From: Gammaproteobacteria bacterium
Lineage (GTDB): Bacteria > Pseudomonadota > Gammaproteobacteria > Thiomicrospirales > Thiomicrospiraceae
Length of the DNA: 5,033 nucleotides
Direction of reading: 5' to 3'
Assembly: GCA_013153955.1 (NCBI GenBank)
Contig: JAADDM010000037.1
Span: 1 to 5,033, forward strand
The position numbers and the translations under genes were made by a program. This document shows, piece by piece, positions 1 to 5,033 of this stretch. The notes beneath the pieces are model-generated. The model did not search any database and was not told the DNA's origin. It saw nothing but the letters and a program-made list of their open reading frames with translations. Within the stretch, counting starts at the first letter, position 1. Each line of letters starts with the position of its first letter.

Positions 1-446
1 CTGCACCGCACCAAGCCGATAAACAGCTGATTGCAGACACCCTAATTTTAATGGATCAATCGGATTTAGATTTTCACTACTTCTTTCAACTTCTGCAATA
101 CTTTGACACTGAACAACATGCGCTATTTATAAACTACCTACCTGACGCCAAGGCTTGGAGAAGCTGGGTGACGCGCTATCGAAACCGTATCCAAGCAGAG
201 CGCTACCCCAAAGACAGCCCACAACTGATTGCGCGCAACACTCCTAAAATAATTCTACGAACTTACATACTACAAACCATCATTGAAGCCGCAGAACAAC
301 AAAACTACCAGCCTTTATCGGACTGGATGCAGTGGATAAGCACACCTTATCAGCTCCCTGACTCCTTCACTAATGACGCCTATAAAAGCCTTATAACGCC
401 GCCCTTAGCGCATCAGAAAAGGGGCGCTTTGAGTTGTTCCTCTTAA
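1..446 (+). CDS. selO: SelO family protein adenylyltransferase (YdiU/UPF0061), C-terminal part only
   Basis: This is the 3' end of a gene that begins left of the window. The frame is open from base 3, giving 16 codons before the first in-frame Met at 51, so that Met is almost certainly internal. About 147 residues are visible, against roughly 480 for a full bacterial SelO. Family marks are the conserved block with Asn-x-Pro-Lys followed by ILRTYILQ, the helix IIEAAEQ after it, a Pro-Tyr ('STPY') about 25 residues further on, and the C-terminus LSCSS. SelO is a pseudokinase fold that transfers AMP from ATP to Ser/Thr/Tyr of target proteins in redox stress responses. The ATP-binding and catalytic residues lie upstream, outside the window. 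The third-last residue is Cys, the position held by selenocysteine in animal SELENOO and by a disulfide-forming Cys in E. coli YdiU. The stop is TAA at 444-446. Assignment from the C-terminus alone is strong but not absolute. Confidence 0.9.
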   Translation, partial: APHQADKQLIADTLILMDQSDLDFHYFFQLLQYFDTEQHALFINYLPDAKAWRSWVTRYRNRIQAERYPKDSPQLIARNTPKIILRTYILQTIIEAAEQQNYQPLSDWMQWISTPYQLPDSFTNDAYKSLITPPLAHQKRGALSCSS

Positions 447-551
447 TACAGACTCTAAAAATGTTCTACTTATTCCCCTTCCTCCGTACCATTACGTGTT
501 AAGTTAATTCTCGTGAAAGCCCCCCCTTAACCTAATTGAGGCCCTTTTAAC

Positions 552-908
552 ATGACACCATCTGACCCGCCCAACTTACGCCACAGCCCTAGAGTGAGCT
601 TACAGAGGTCAATTACCGTCTCTAATTCGGAGCATAGCCTACCGTGCCAACTATTAGATTTATCCTATACCGGACTTGGCCTAATCAGCCTGCACCCGCT
701 AAAAAAAGGCGCATATCAACTGAATTTTAGCTTGCCCGATTTTGATGGTGAGCACCCCCTGAGCCTCCTCGGTCAGATGATTCACTTTAAATCTGTTAGA
801 GACCAATACTTAATTGGCTTCAAGCTGCCTTCTCTCACCCCGCACGAACAGCTCGTCTTTAAAGGGTTCATGCAATTTCATAAAAGACTTACCCCCTTAA
901 CAGAGTAA
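552..908 (+). CDS. PilZ domain protein, canonical c-di-GMP-binding motifs
   Basis: A 118-residue, single-domain cytoplasmic protein. The PilZ signature is complete: an RxxxR motif at R10-R14 (RHSPR), then 22 residues on the DxSxxG motif at D36-S38-G41 (DLSYTG). A beta-rich body follows, ending in a C-terminal helix (about 98-113, with FMQFHKRL). In known PilZ proteins these Arg, Asp, Ser and Gly residues hold a c-di-GMP dimer, so this is predicted to be a c-di-GMP receptor. Such proteins act on flagellar braking, type IV pili or polysaccharide synthesis; which applies here cannot be told. The ATG at 552 is supported by GAGG at 538-541, 10 nt upstream. The next gene starts 9 nt after the stop, so the two are probably co-transcribed. 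No convincing promoter was seen in the 105-nt gap after selO, so read-through from selO is possible. Confidence 0.88.
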   Translation: MTPSDPPNLRHSPRVSLQRSITVSNSEHSLPCQLLDLSYTGLGLISLHPLKKGAYQLNFSLPDFDGEHPLSLLGQMIHFKSVRDQYLIGFKLPSLTPHEQLVFKGFMQFHKRLTPLTE

Positions 909-917
909 AAAACCCTC

Positions 918-1295
918 ATGCCTCCCTTAGAAAACGCAGACAAACCTGTCAAAACCAACCGCAAAATCATCCTTTCGGGTAAAAATGGTCAAGCCCATGC
1001 CTTACTGGTAGACCTCTCCGCACAACACGCAGGCGTCATCAGTCAGCGAGGAGCAAAAGAAGGAACAGAACTCGAGCTGATCTTTGAGATTCCAGCATTT
1101 AAGCAATTTGTCACCCTTGCTCTTTCCGCCGTAGTCAGTCATCGACATCGCGCAAAGGAAGGCGTTTATCTCAAATTTTCTTTCACACGCAACACGCCTG
1201 AAGAGCAAGCAGCCCTTGAAGACTTTCTTGCTTATAAACACCGGCTCCTTGAAATGGGAAGACAGCAAGCGCACCCCCATGAATCTTTAGAATAA
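918..1295 (+). CDS. Degenerate PilZ-like protein, tandem paralogue of the preceding gene
   Basis: A 125-residue cytoplasmic protein that aligns along its length with the upstream PilZ protein. Shared features are DLS at the second motif, a strand of the form LxFxxPxF, an 'H...YLxF'-like strand pair, a TPxEQ segment, and a final helix with KHRL (HKRL in the neighbour). The ligand motifs are altered. RxxxR appears as K12-TNR-K16, and in DxSxxG the Gly position is His37 (D32, S34, H37), with only a later Gly39 kept. Canonical c-di-GMP binding is therefore doubtful. Non-binding PilZ proteins that act through protein contacts are known (the type IV pilus PilZ class). ATG 918 follows the previous stop by 9 nt and has only a weak AGAG (902-905) overlapping the end of the upstream gene, which suggests translational coupling. 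The C-terminus has a His- and Gln-rich tail (RQQAHPHESLE). Paralogy is inferred from my own alignment. Confidence 0.75.
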   Translation: MPPLENADKPVKTNRKIILSGKNGQAHALLVDLSAQHAGVISQRGAKEGTELELIFEIPAFKQFVTLALSAVVSHRHRAKEGVYLKFSFTRNTPEEQAALEDFLAYKHRLLEMGRQQAHPHESLE

Positions 1296-1427
1296 GAGGC
1301 CCTGCTCGATTTTTTATCCCCCGTTATTCTCTCTTTTAGAAACTCACCTTTACCCACCCATAAATAAAATTTGTGCGCCCCTCTTTTTTTGCTATTTATC
1401 TCTCGTTTTATTTACCGTATACTCAAA

Positions 1428-1433
1428 TTCACG
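1428..1433 (+). promoter_or_regulatory. Candidate -10 element (TATACT), weak
   Basis: TATACT matches the sigma-70 -10 consensus at five of six positions and lies in the non-coding region before the receptor gene. No hexamer 16-18 nt upstream resembles TTGACA (GTTTTA at 1405-1410 is poor), and there is no TGn extension. It would need an activator or be inactive. If used, the leader would be about 180 nt and would include both the 9-bp repeat and the stem-loops. Confidence 0.2.
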
Positions 1434-1457
1434 GTCACGAGTATCTAGCCCTAAAAG

Positions 1458-1480
1458 CACTAATTACACTAATTACACTA
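1458..1480. repeat. Short tandem repeat, 9-bp unit CACTAATTA, about 2.5 copies
   Basis: Two exact copies of CACTAATTA stand head to tail (1458-1466, 1467-1475), followed by CACTA (1476-1480), and then AAATTA, which resembles a third unit with two bases inserted. A period of 9 bp is slightly less than one helical turn. It could be a regulator-binding iteron, or a slippage product with no role. It lies between the weak -10 candidate and the stem-loops. Confidence 0.75.
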
Positions 1481-1515
1481 AAATTATCGTAGAACATCAA
1501 AATATGGACTGAAAC

Positions 1516-1545
1516 CTGCTTAGGTTACAGATACCCATTAGGCAG
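1516..1545 (+). other. Possible leader stem-loop 1
   Basis: Bases 1516-1522 can pair with 1539-1545 (seven pairs, one of them G-U). An inner GGT/ACC stem (1523-1525 with 1533-1535) closes a 7-nt loop, with a three-base bulge at 1536-1538. An alternative, mutually exclusive hairpin is AACCT (1513-1517) with AGGTT (1522-1526) around a 4-nt loop. Found by eye; no folding energy was computed. Confidence 0.3.
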
Positions 1546-1549
1546 ACGA

Positions 1550-1568
1550 CGGATGAATTTTTCATTCG
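1550..1568 (+). other. Possible leader stem-loop 2
   Basis: CGGATGAA (1550-1557) pairs with TTCATTCG (1561-1568) around a TTT loop: eight pairs including one G-U. It sits 52 nt before the receptor start codon and 4 nt after stem-loop 1. No U-tract follows directly, so it is not an intrinsic terminator. It may be a leader structure or a partial operator palindrome. Confidence 0.4.
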
Positions 1569-1620
1569 ATGGTTAAAATAGCCTCTCATACAAAATAAAA
1601 TCTTACAGAGACATAAAATT

Positions 1621-4362
1621 ATGCGGAATAACGGAACGGTCACTCAAAAAGAGTATCGCCTGGAAGCAGGTACAACCATCGTATCAAGAACAGACATGCA
1701 CGGTAATATCCTAGAGGCCAATGAAGCCTTTATTGAAGCCAGTGGGTTTGAGTGGAAAGACCTTGTTGGCCAGCCGCATAACATGTTAAGACACCCTGAC
1801 GTGCCTGAAGCCGTCTTTAAGGATTTCTGGAAGACGCTTAAAGCGGGTAAGCCTTGGACGCAAGTGGTTAAAAACCGCCGTCAAAATGGCGATCATTATT
1901 GGGTTGTCGCCAATGCAACGCCTATTTACGAAAAGGGACACGTCTCTGGCTATATGTCTGTTAGAACCCCGGCTACCCCCAATCAAATAAATGCCGCTGA
2001 ACAAGCTTACGCAGAGATCAAGGCGGGCAAGATGAAGTTGGTCAACGGAAACGTCCAAACATGGACAGATAAAATCAACCTATTGCACCGATTTGATACA
2101 ACCAGCATCACAACAGTGCTGGCAGTAATGCTTCTGGTCTCAGCCATCACCCCGGCACTTTTTGAACCCATTTTAGCCTATGTTCCCAAAGTCGTCTTTG
2201 AAATAACCGATGTCACACTCGTGCTGCTTATTATCATGGTTAACCGATTTAGCGCAGCGCAAACTAAACGCCTTAGCCAATACATAACCAGTATCGCATC
2301 GGGTAGCTACACCAATGAAATCAACTCAAAGGGCAGTGCCAGTTTTCCGAAAATTTTTGGCTATCTCCAAGGATTACAGATCAAGTTAGGCGCGAATCTT
2401 GAAGATGCCAAAACAGCTTTAAATAATGCCAAACGCATTGAAAGCGCCCTAAATTCAAGTTCGTCCAGCATCATGGTTGCAGACCAGCATCGTAGCATTA
2501 TCTTTATTAATGATGCGCTCAAAGACTTGATACAAGAAATAGAACCCTCTTTACAGCAAGCCTTCCCCGAGTTTAAGGCCAACGAACTGCTTAGAGAAAA
2601 TATTGATATCTTTCAAAAAGCCCCTGTTGAGCAAGCAGAACGCTTAATCAACCTAATGACAACTCATAAAGAGCGAATGACAGTAGGCAGTCGTGTTGTA
2701 GAGCTGGTTATTGATCCCATTCTCGATCAGGACAAAAATCGTTTAGGTACCGTCATCGAATGGCGTGATTTAACAGAACAACTGGCGATAGAAGTAAGCA
2801 TTGAGAAAATTGTGGCCGATGCCTCAACGGGGATTTTAAGCGGAAAAATTGAAACGATGGGATTAACAGGCTTTGCAAAAACCCTCTCTGAATCCATTAA
2901 TTTACTGCTCAAAAGCTTTTCCGACACCACCAACAAACTCACTCACATCCTAAGCGGCATGAGTGACGGTAACATGACGGAAAGAATGGGCGGCCAATAT
3001 CAAGGTGAATTACTCGCCATGAAAACGGCTGTTAACAATGCCTTAAACAACATTGAAATTACCCTTGGTCAGGTCAAGATTGGGGCCTCTGCGATTGGCG
3101 GAATGTCCTCTGAAGTCTCTATTGCCAGTGATGATTTATCCCAAAGAACGCAACAACAAGCAGCCTCATTGGAAGAGACCGCTGCCAGCATGGAAGAACT
3201 CACCTCAACCGTACAACAATCTACAGAGAATACGGATCAAGCCAATATCCTTGCACACACCGCAGCAAATGAAGCGCAAGAAGGCATTCAAGTCATGAGT
3301 AAAACCATTGATGCCATGCAAGGTATCACTGAGTTAAGTAAGCAAATTGGAGACATTACTAACGTCATTGATAGCATCGCATTCCAAACAAACTTACTGG
3401 CACTCAACGCCGCTGTTGAGGCCGCCCGTGCAGGTGAGCATGGTCGAGGCTTTGCCGTCGTGGCGGGAGAGGTGCGTAACCTTGCCCAAAAATCGGCCGA
3501 TGCTGCCAAAGACATTTCCACCCTAATTAGCTCAACCACCCAGCAAATTCAAAGTGGAACAGAGTTGGTTGAACAGACCAATACCGTATTTGAAGGGATG
3601 GTCGAAAAAATTAAAGACGTCGAACTTCTGGTCTCTGAAATTGCTTCAACCTCCCATGAACAGACAAAAGGATTAGATCAAATTAATGGTGCCGTCTCCC
3701 ATCTTGATCAGATGACTCAACAAAATGCTGCGCTAGTAGAACAACTCTCTGCAACGGCTGGCAATATGAGCGAAGAAGCCGCGCAACAAGCTAAGTTTGT
3801 CGGCCGCTTCACGATCAGTGCCGCCGCTCAAGAGTCACAAGGAAACGGCGCGCATAATATTGATTTTGCCGATGCCAAAATGAAGCATCACTCTTGGAAC
3901 TCTAAACTGGATCAACTACTTGCAGGACAAGAGTCTGACATTGATTCTCAAACAGCACGGTTAGCAGATATCTGTCCTCTTGGACAATGGTTACATGGCA
4001 CAGGTCAAGCCTTTAACCAGCAAGACAGCTTTAAGCAACTGCTCAACATGCACGCAGAGTTCCATGCTACCGTGGGTAAGGTCATTGATGCGCATAGCAT
4101 CGGGGATATAGAGCTTGCTCATAAAGAGAAAGAGAAGGTTGAAAAACTCTCGCAAGAAGTTATTCATCTCATTGATGATGTTTCAAATGAAGTCGCCAAA
4201 GAGTCAGCAGACCATGCGGCAGCAAAACTGGCTCCCGCAATAGATATGATCCCTGCAACTCGCCCTATTGCCACTGTCGCCCCGACTAAAATCTCAGCGC
4301 CAGTTGCTGCTGCGCCTAAACAGCTAGCAAACAACACGAGTGAAGAGTGGAGTGACTTTTAA
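1621..4362 (+). CDS. Aer-type membrane chemoreceptor with two PAS domains, MCP signalling domain, CZB zinc domain and WxxF tail
   Basis: A 913-residue methyl-accepting chemotaxis protein, almost twice the length of E. coli Aer (506). Domains by residue: (1) Aer-type PAS, about 18-118, with GQPHN (50-54), R57, H58, D60, W79, the KNRRQNGDHYW block (84-94) and Y111. These fall at the same numbers as the FAD-contact region of E. coli Aer, which also supports the ATG at 1621. (2) Linker, 119-160. (3) Two membrane segments, about 163-181 and 191-207, with a loop of about 9 residues: an Aer-like hairpin with no real periplasmic sensor. (4) HAMP, about 208-262. (5) Second PAS, about 273-388, ending in the EWRDLT signature (380-385). 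(6) HAMP-like pair, about 390-487. (7) MCP cytoplasmic hairpin, about 490-735: methylation heptads Q512, E519, E526; tip with F588, N596, E600, R603. The 74-residue spacing E526-E600 equals that of Tsr, so it is probably the 36-heptad class. (8) CZB, about 750-860: H756xxW759, C785PLGQWL, H811xxxH815. (9) Ala/Pro-rich tether, about 868-907. (10) EWSDF-COOH, a CheR/CheB-docking pentapeptide. Predicted to sense redox/oxygen via FAD and zinc or oxidant via CZB, and to steer via CheA/CheW. Confidence 0.95.
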   Translation: MRNNGTVTQKEYRLEAGTTIVSRTDMHGNILEANEAFIEASGFEWKDLVGQPHNMLRHPDVPEAVFKDFWKTLKAGKPWTQVVKNRRQNGDHYWVVANATPIYEKGHVSGYMSVRTPATPNQINAAEQAYAEIKAGKMKLVNGNVQTWTDKINLLHRFDTTSITTVLAVMLLVSAITPALFEPILAYVPKVVFEITDVTLVLLIIMVNRFSAAQTKRLSQYITSIASGSYTNEINSKGSASFPKIFGYLQGLQIKLGANLEDAKTALNNAKRIESALNSSSSSIMVADQHRSIIFINDALKDLIQEIEPSLQQAFPEFKANELLRENIDIFQKAPVEQAERLINLMTTHKERMTVGSRVVELVIDPILDQDKNRLGTVIEWRDLTEQLAIEVSIEKIVADASTGILSGKIETMGLTGFAKTLSESINLLLKSFSDTTNKLTHILSGMSDGNMTERMGGQYQGELLAMKTAVNNALNNIEITLGQVKIGASAIGGMSSEVSIASDDLSQRTQQQAASLEETAASMEELTSTVQQSTENTDQANILAHTAANEAQEGIQVMSKTIDAMQGITELSKQIGDITNVIDSIAFQTNLLALNAAVEAARAGEHGRGFAVVAGEVRNLAQKSADAAKDISTLISSTTQQIQSGTELVEQTNTVFEGMVEKIKDVELLVSEIASTSHEQTKGLDQINGAVSHLDQMTQQNAALVEQLSATAGNMSEEAAQQAKFVGRFTISAAAQESQGNGAHNIDFADAKMKHHSWNSKLDQLLAGQESDIDSQTARLADICPLGQWLHGTGQAFNQQDSFKQLLNMHAEFHATVGKVIDAHSIGDIELAHKEKEKVEKLSQEVIHLIDDVSNEVAKESADHAAAKLAPAIDMIPATRPIATVAPTKISAPVAAAPKQLANNTSEEWSDF

Positions 4363-4383
4363 ACTTTTGCCAGTCAAAGTCAC
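4352..4383. repeat. 8-bp inverted repeat spanning the receptor stop codon
   Basis: GTGACTTT (4352-4359), in the last codons of the receptor, is the exact reverse complement of AAAGTCAC (4376-4383). The TAA stop (4360-4362) lies in the 16-nt loop. In mRNA this could fold at the 3' end of the coding region and shield it from exonucleases. It is not followed by a T-run, so it is not a terminator. Confidence 0.45.
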
Positions 4384-4391
4384 GTACCCTT

Positions 4392-4427
4392 GATAACCAG
4401 AGCCTTTACTCGATAAGGCTCTGTATC
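4392..4427. repeat. Inverted repeat, 9-bp perfect stem plus 4-bp outer stem
   Basis: CAGAGCCTT (4398-4406) pairs with AAGGCTCTG (4415-4423) around an 8-nt loop. GATA (4392-4395) and TATC (4424-4427) extend the stem beyond a 2-nt bulge on the left arm. There is no T-tract on either strand. It sits 8 nt before the terminator hairpin, so it may be a 3' mRNA-stabilising structure of the receptor transcript or a protein site. Seen directly; function unknown. Confidence 0.6.
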
Positions 4428-4434
4428 ATTCAAA

Positions 4435-4472
4435 ACGAAAAAAGCCAGCGTTTACCCGCTGGCTTTTTTCGT
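4435..4472. terminator. Bidirectional intrinsic terminator
   Basis: A perfect 16-bp inverted repeat. The left arm (4435-4450) begins ACGAAAAAAG, the right arm (4457-4472) ends CTTTTTTCGT, and the GC core GCCAGCG/CGCTGGC encloses a 6-nt loop TTTACC. Read on + it is a GC stem followed by T6 and ends the receptor transcript 73 nt after its stop. Read on - it is equally a GC stem followed by T6 and ends the convergent gene at 4500. This is the classic arrangement between converging genes. Confidence 0.93.
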
Positions 4473-4499
4473 TCTCGGCCTACCGTTGTCTATCAACGT

Positions 4500-5033
4500 C
4501 TAATGACACACCGATTCATACGGGGTGAGTAAGCCATTCAAACCTTTCAATGAAAAGCGGTAAGCATGCTCCCCTAATGTCCTATGCGTTAGGGTAAGCT
4601 CAATCTCGCTACCTGAGCGCAGGGAAAATAACAACGCTTGGTACTTTTCAAGCATCACATTCATACTTTTTACCTGACCGCTTTTCAGCTCTAAACGTAC
4701 CTTATTTGAATATTCATCCGCGGTATCAATAGGCTTGAGAACCCCTTGAAGCATCACTTCAGAGCGAACCTCTGCCCCCATGCCGTCCTTGATGCGGTAA
4801 TGAATATCAAGCAGTCTCGGTGATTCAATCAAAACCTCATCATTAAACAACAGTACCTGCAATAGAGGAAACGGCGACATATCCGTACAAGTTAACCCTA
4901 AATAGACCTCTCTATCAGGCATTTTGGTAAACAACTCTAACGCACTGACCTGCCCACGGGCATCTTCATAAAGACTTAAATGAAAGTCTTCCTGCACGGC
5001 TGTTTTGGCGGCATAAGCGGTTGATAAGCCCAT
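4500..5033 (-). CDS. Probable exported protein of unknown function, 5' end outside the window
   Basis: I do not recognise this protein. 177 residues are visible, with stop TAG at 4500-4502. The first visible codon is an ATG exactly at the window edge, but the residues after it (GLSTAYAAKTAVQ) look like the end of a signal peptide with an Ala-x-Ala cleavage site near residues 6-9. There is no basic or long hydrophobic part before it, so the true start probably lies beyond the window. The mature part is beta-rich, with alternating hydrophobic residues and charged turns. It has two Cys, at C49 (GLTCTD) and C176 (second-last residue), which could form a disulfide in the periplasm. A terminal segment of the form FSLKGL...C is common in small periplasmic proteins but is not diagnostic. 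No catalytic motif was seen. It converges on the receptor gene, separated by 137 nt containing the shared terminator, so it is not in the same operon. Confidence 0.7.
   Translation of the reverse strand: MGLSTAYAAKTAVQEDFHLSLYEDARGQVSALELFTKMPDREVYLGLTCTDMSPFPLLQVLLFNDEVLIESPRLLDIHYRIKDGMGAEVRSEVMLQGVLKPIDTADEYSNKVRLELKSGQVKSMNVMLEKYQALLFSLRSGSEIELTLTHRTLGEHAYRFSLKGLNGLLTPYESVCH

Larger units (their letters stand above)
1296..1620. other. Non-coding region upstream of the receptor gene
   Basis: 325 nt without a credible gene. It is AT-rich and pyrimidine-rich in its first half, with a T6 run at 1310-1315 and a T7 run at 1384-1390. It contains a weak -10-like hexamer, a short tandem repeat and two possible stem-loops, each listed separately. 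It should hold the receptor's promoter and 5' leader. I found no good match to a FliA (sigma-28) promoter, that is TAAA, 15 nt, GCCGATAA, which would be expected for many chemotaxis genes. I also found no strong -35/-10 pair for the housekeeping sigma factor. The start codon at 1621 has only AGAG (1607-1610) as a Shine-Dalgarno, 10 nt upstream. Confidence 0.7.

Noticed and set aside
429..460. TTGAGT as a -35 for a promoter of the PilZ pair
   Set aside because: No acceptable -10 hexamer occurs at 16-18 nt spacing.
498..531. GTTAAG...CTTAAC inverted repeat and a C7 run in the selO-PilZ gap as an operator or terminator
   Set aside because: Only 6 bp with a 22-nt spacer and no T-tract; likely by chance in AT-rich DNA.
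1002..1280. 92-codon open frame on the minus strand
   Set aside because: Lies wholly inside the second PilZ gene, antisense to it, with no family features; a shadow.
1296..1315. Intrinsic terminator after the second PilZ gene (GAG...CTC then T6)
   Set aside because: The stem is only about 3 bp around a 6-nt loop; too weak to call despite the T-run.
1511..1575. Class I c-di-GMP (GEMM) riboswitch before the receptor, prompted by the PilZ neighbours and a GGTTACAGATACC string
   Set aside because: The conserved GEMM core pieces (the GCAAACC-like and ACGCAAAGCC-like segments and the tetraloop-receptor layout) are absent; only a short superficial similarity remains.
1451..1600. FliA (sigma-28) promoter for the chemoreceptor
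   Set aside because: The TAAA strings at 1452, 1479 and 1574 have no GCCGATAA-like element 15 nt downstream.
1786..2942. Minus-strand open frames at 1786-2058, 2361-2582 and 2727-2942
   Set aside because: All are antisense to well-supported PAS and HAMP coding sequence and show no recognisable domain.
3053..3539. Open frames inside the MCP signalling region (+ at 3053-3298, - at 3288-3539)
   Set aside because: They overlap the strongly conserved signalling hairpin in other frames and have low-complexity translations; shadows of coding bias.

Overview
The window looks like chromosomal DNA of a motile, flagellated Gram-negative gammaproteobacterium of moderate GC content. The evidence is a SelO C-terminus ending in Ser-Cys-Ser-Ser, two small PilZ proteins, and an Aer-type chemoreceptor whose N-terminus lines up residue for residue with enterobacterial Aer. 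A sulfur-oxidising Thiomicrospira/Hydrogenovibrio-like host is a guess from general character only. There is no sign of phage, transposon, CRISPR or recent transfer.

Layout. Positions 1-446 hold the 3' end of selO (protein AMPylase pseudokinase). After a 105-nt gap come two small co-directional genes 9 nt apart (552-908 and 918-1295). The first encodes a PilZ c-di-GMP receptor with both canonical motifs; the second encodes a diverged tandem paralogue with degraded motifs. A 325-nt non-coding stretch (1296-1620) carries a 9-bp tandem repeat, a weak promoter candidate and two potential RNA stem-loops. It leads into the main gene, a 913-residue receptor (1621-4362) with the order Aer-type FAD PAS, TM hairpin, HAMP, second PAS, HAMP-like pair, MCP signalling hairpin, CZB zinc domain, Ala/Pro-rich tether, terminal WxxF pentapeptide. 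A cluster of inverted repeats, including a perfect 16-bp two-way terminator (4435-4472), separates it from a convergent gene on the minus strand (4500-5033). That gene encodes a probably exported protein of unknown function and runs off the right edge.

How the parts fit. The receptor should couple cellular redox/oxygen state (FAD PAS), possibly a second ligand or redox input (PAS2), and zinc or oxidant status (CZB) to CheA/CheW and flagellar steering. It also carries its own adaptation tether for CheR/CheB. The PilZ pair suggests c-di-GMP control of motility or surface behaviour next door, but a functional link to the receptor is inferred from proximity only. No unmistakably new system is present. 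The most notable items are the multi-input architecture of the receptor with its CZB-plus-pentapeptide tail, the diverged PilZ pair, and the structured leader upstream of the receptor.
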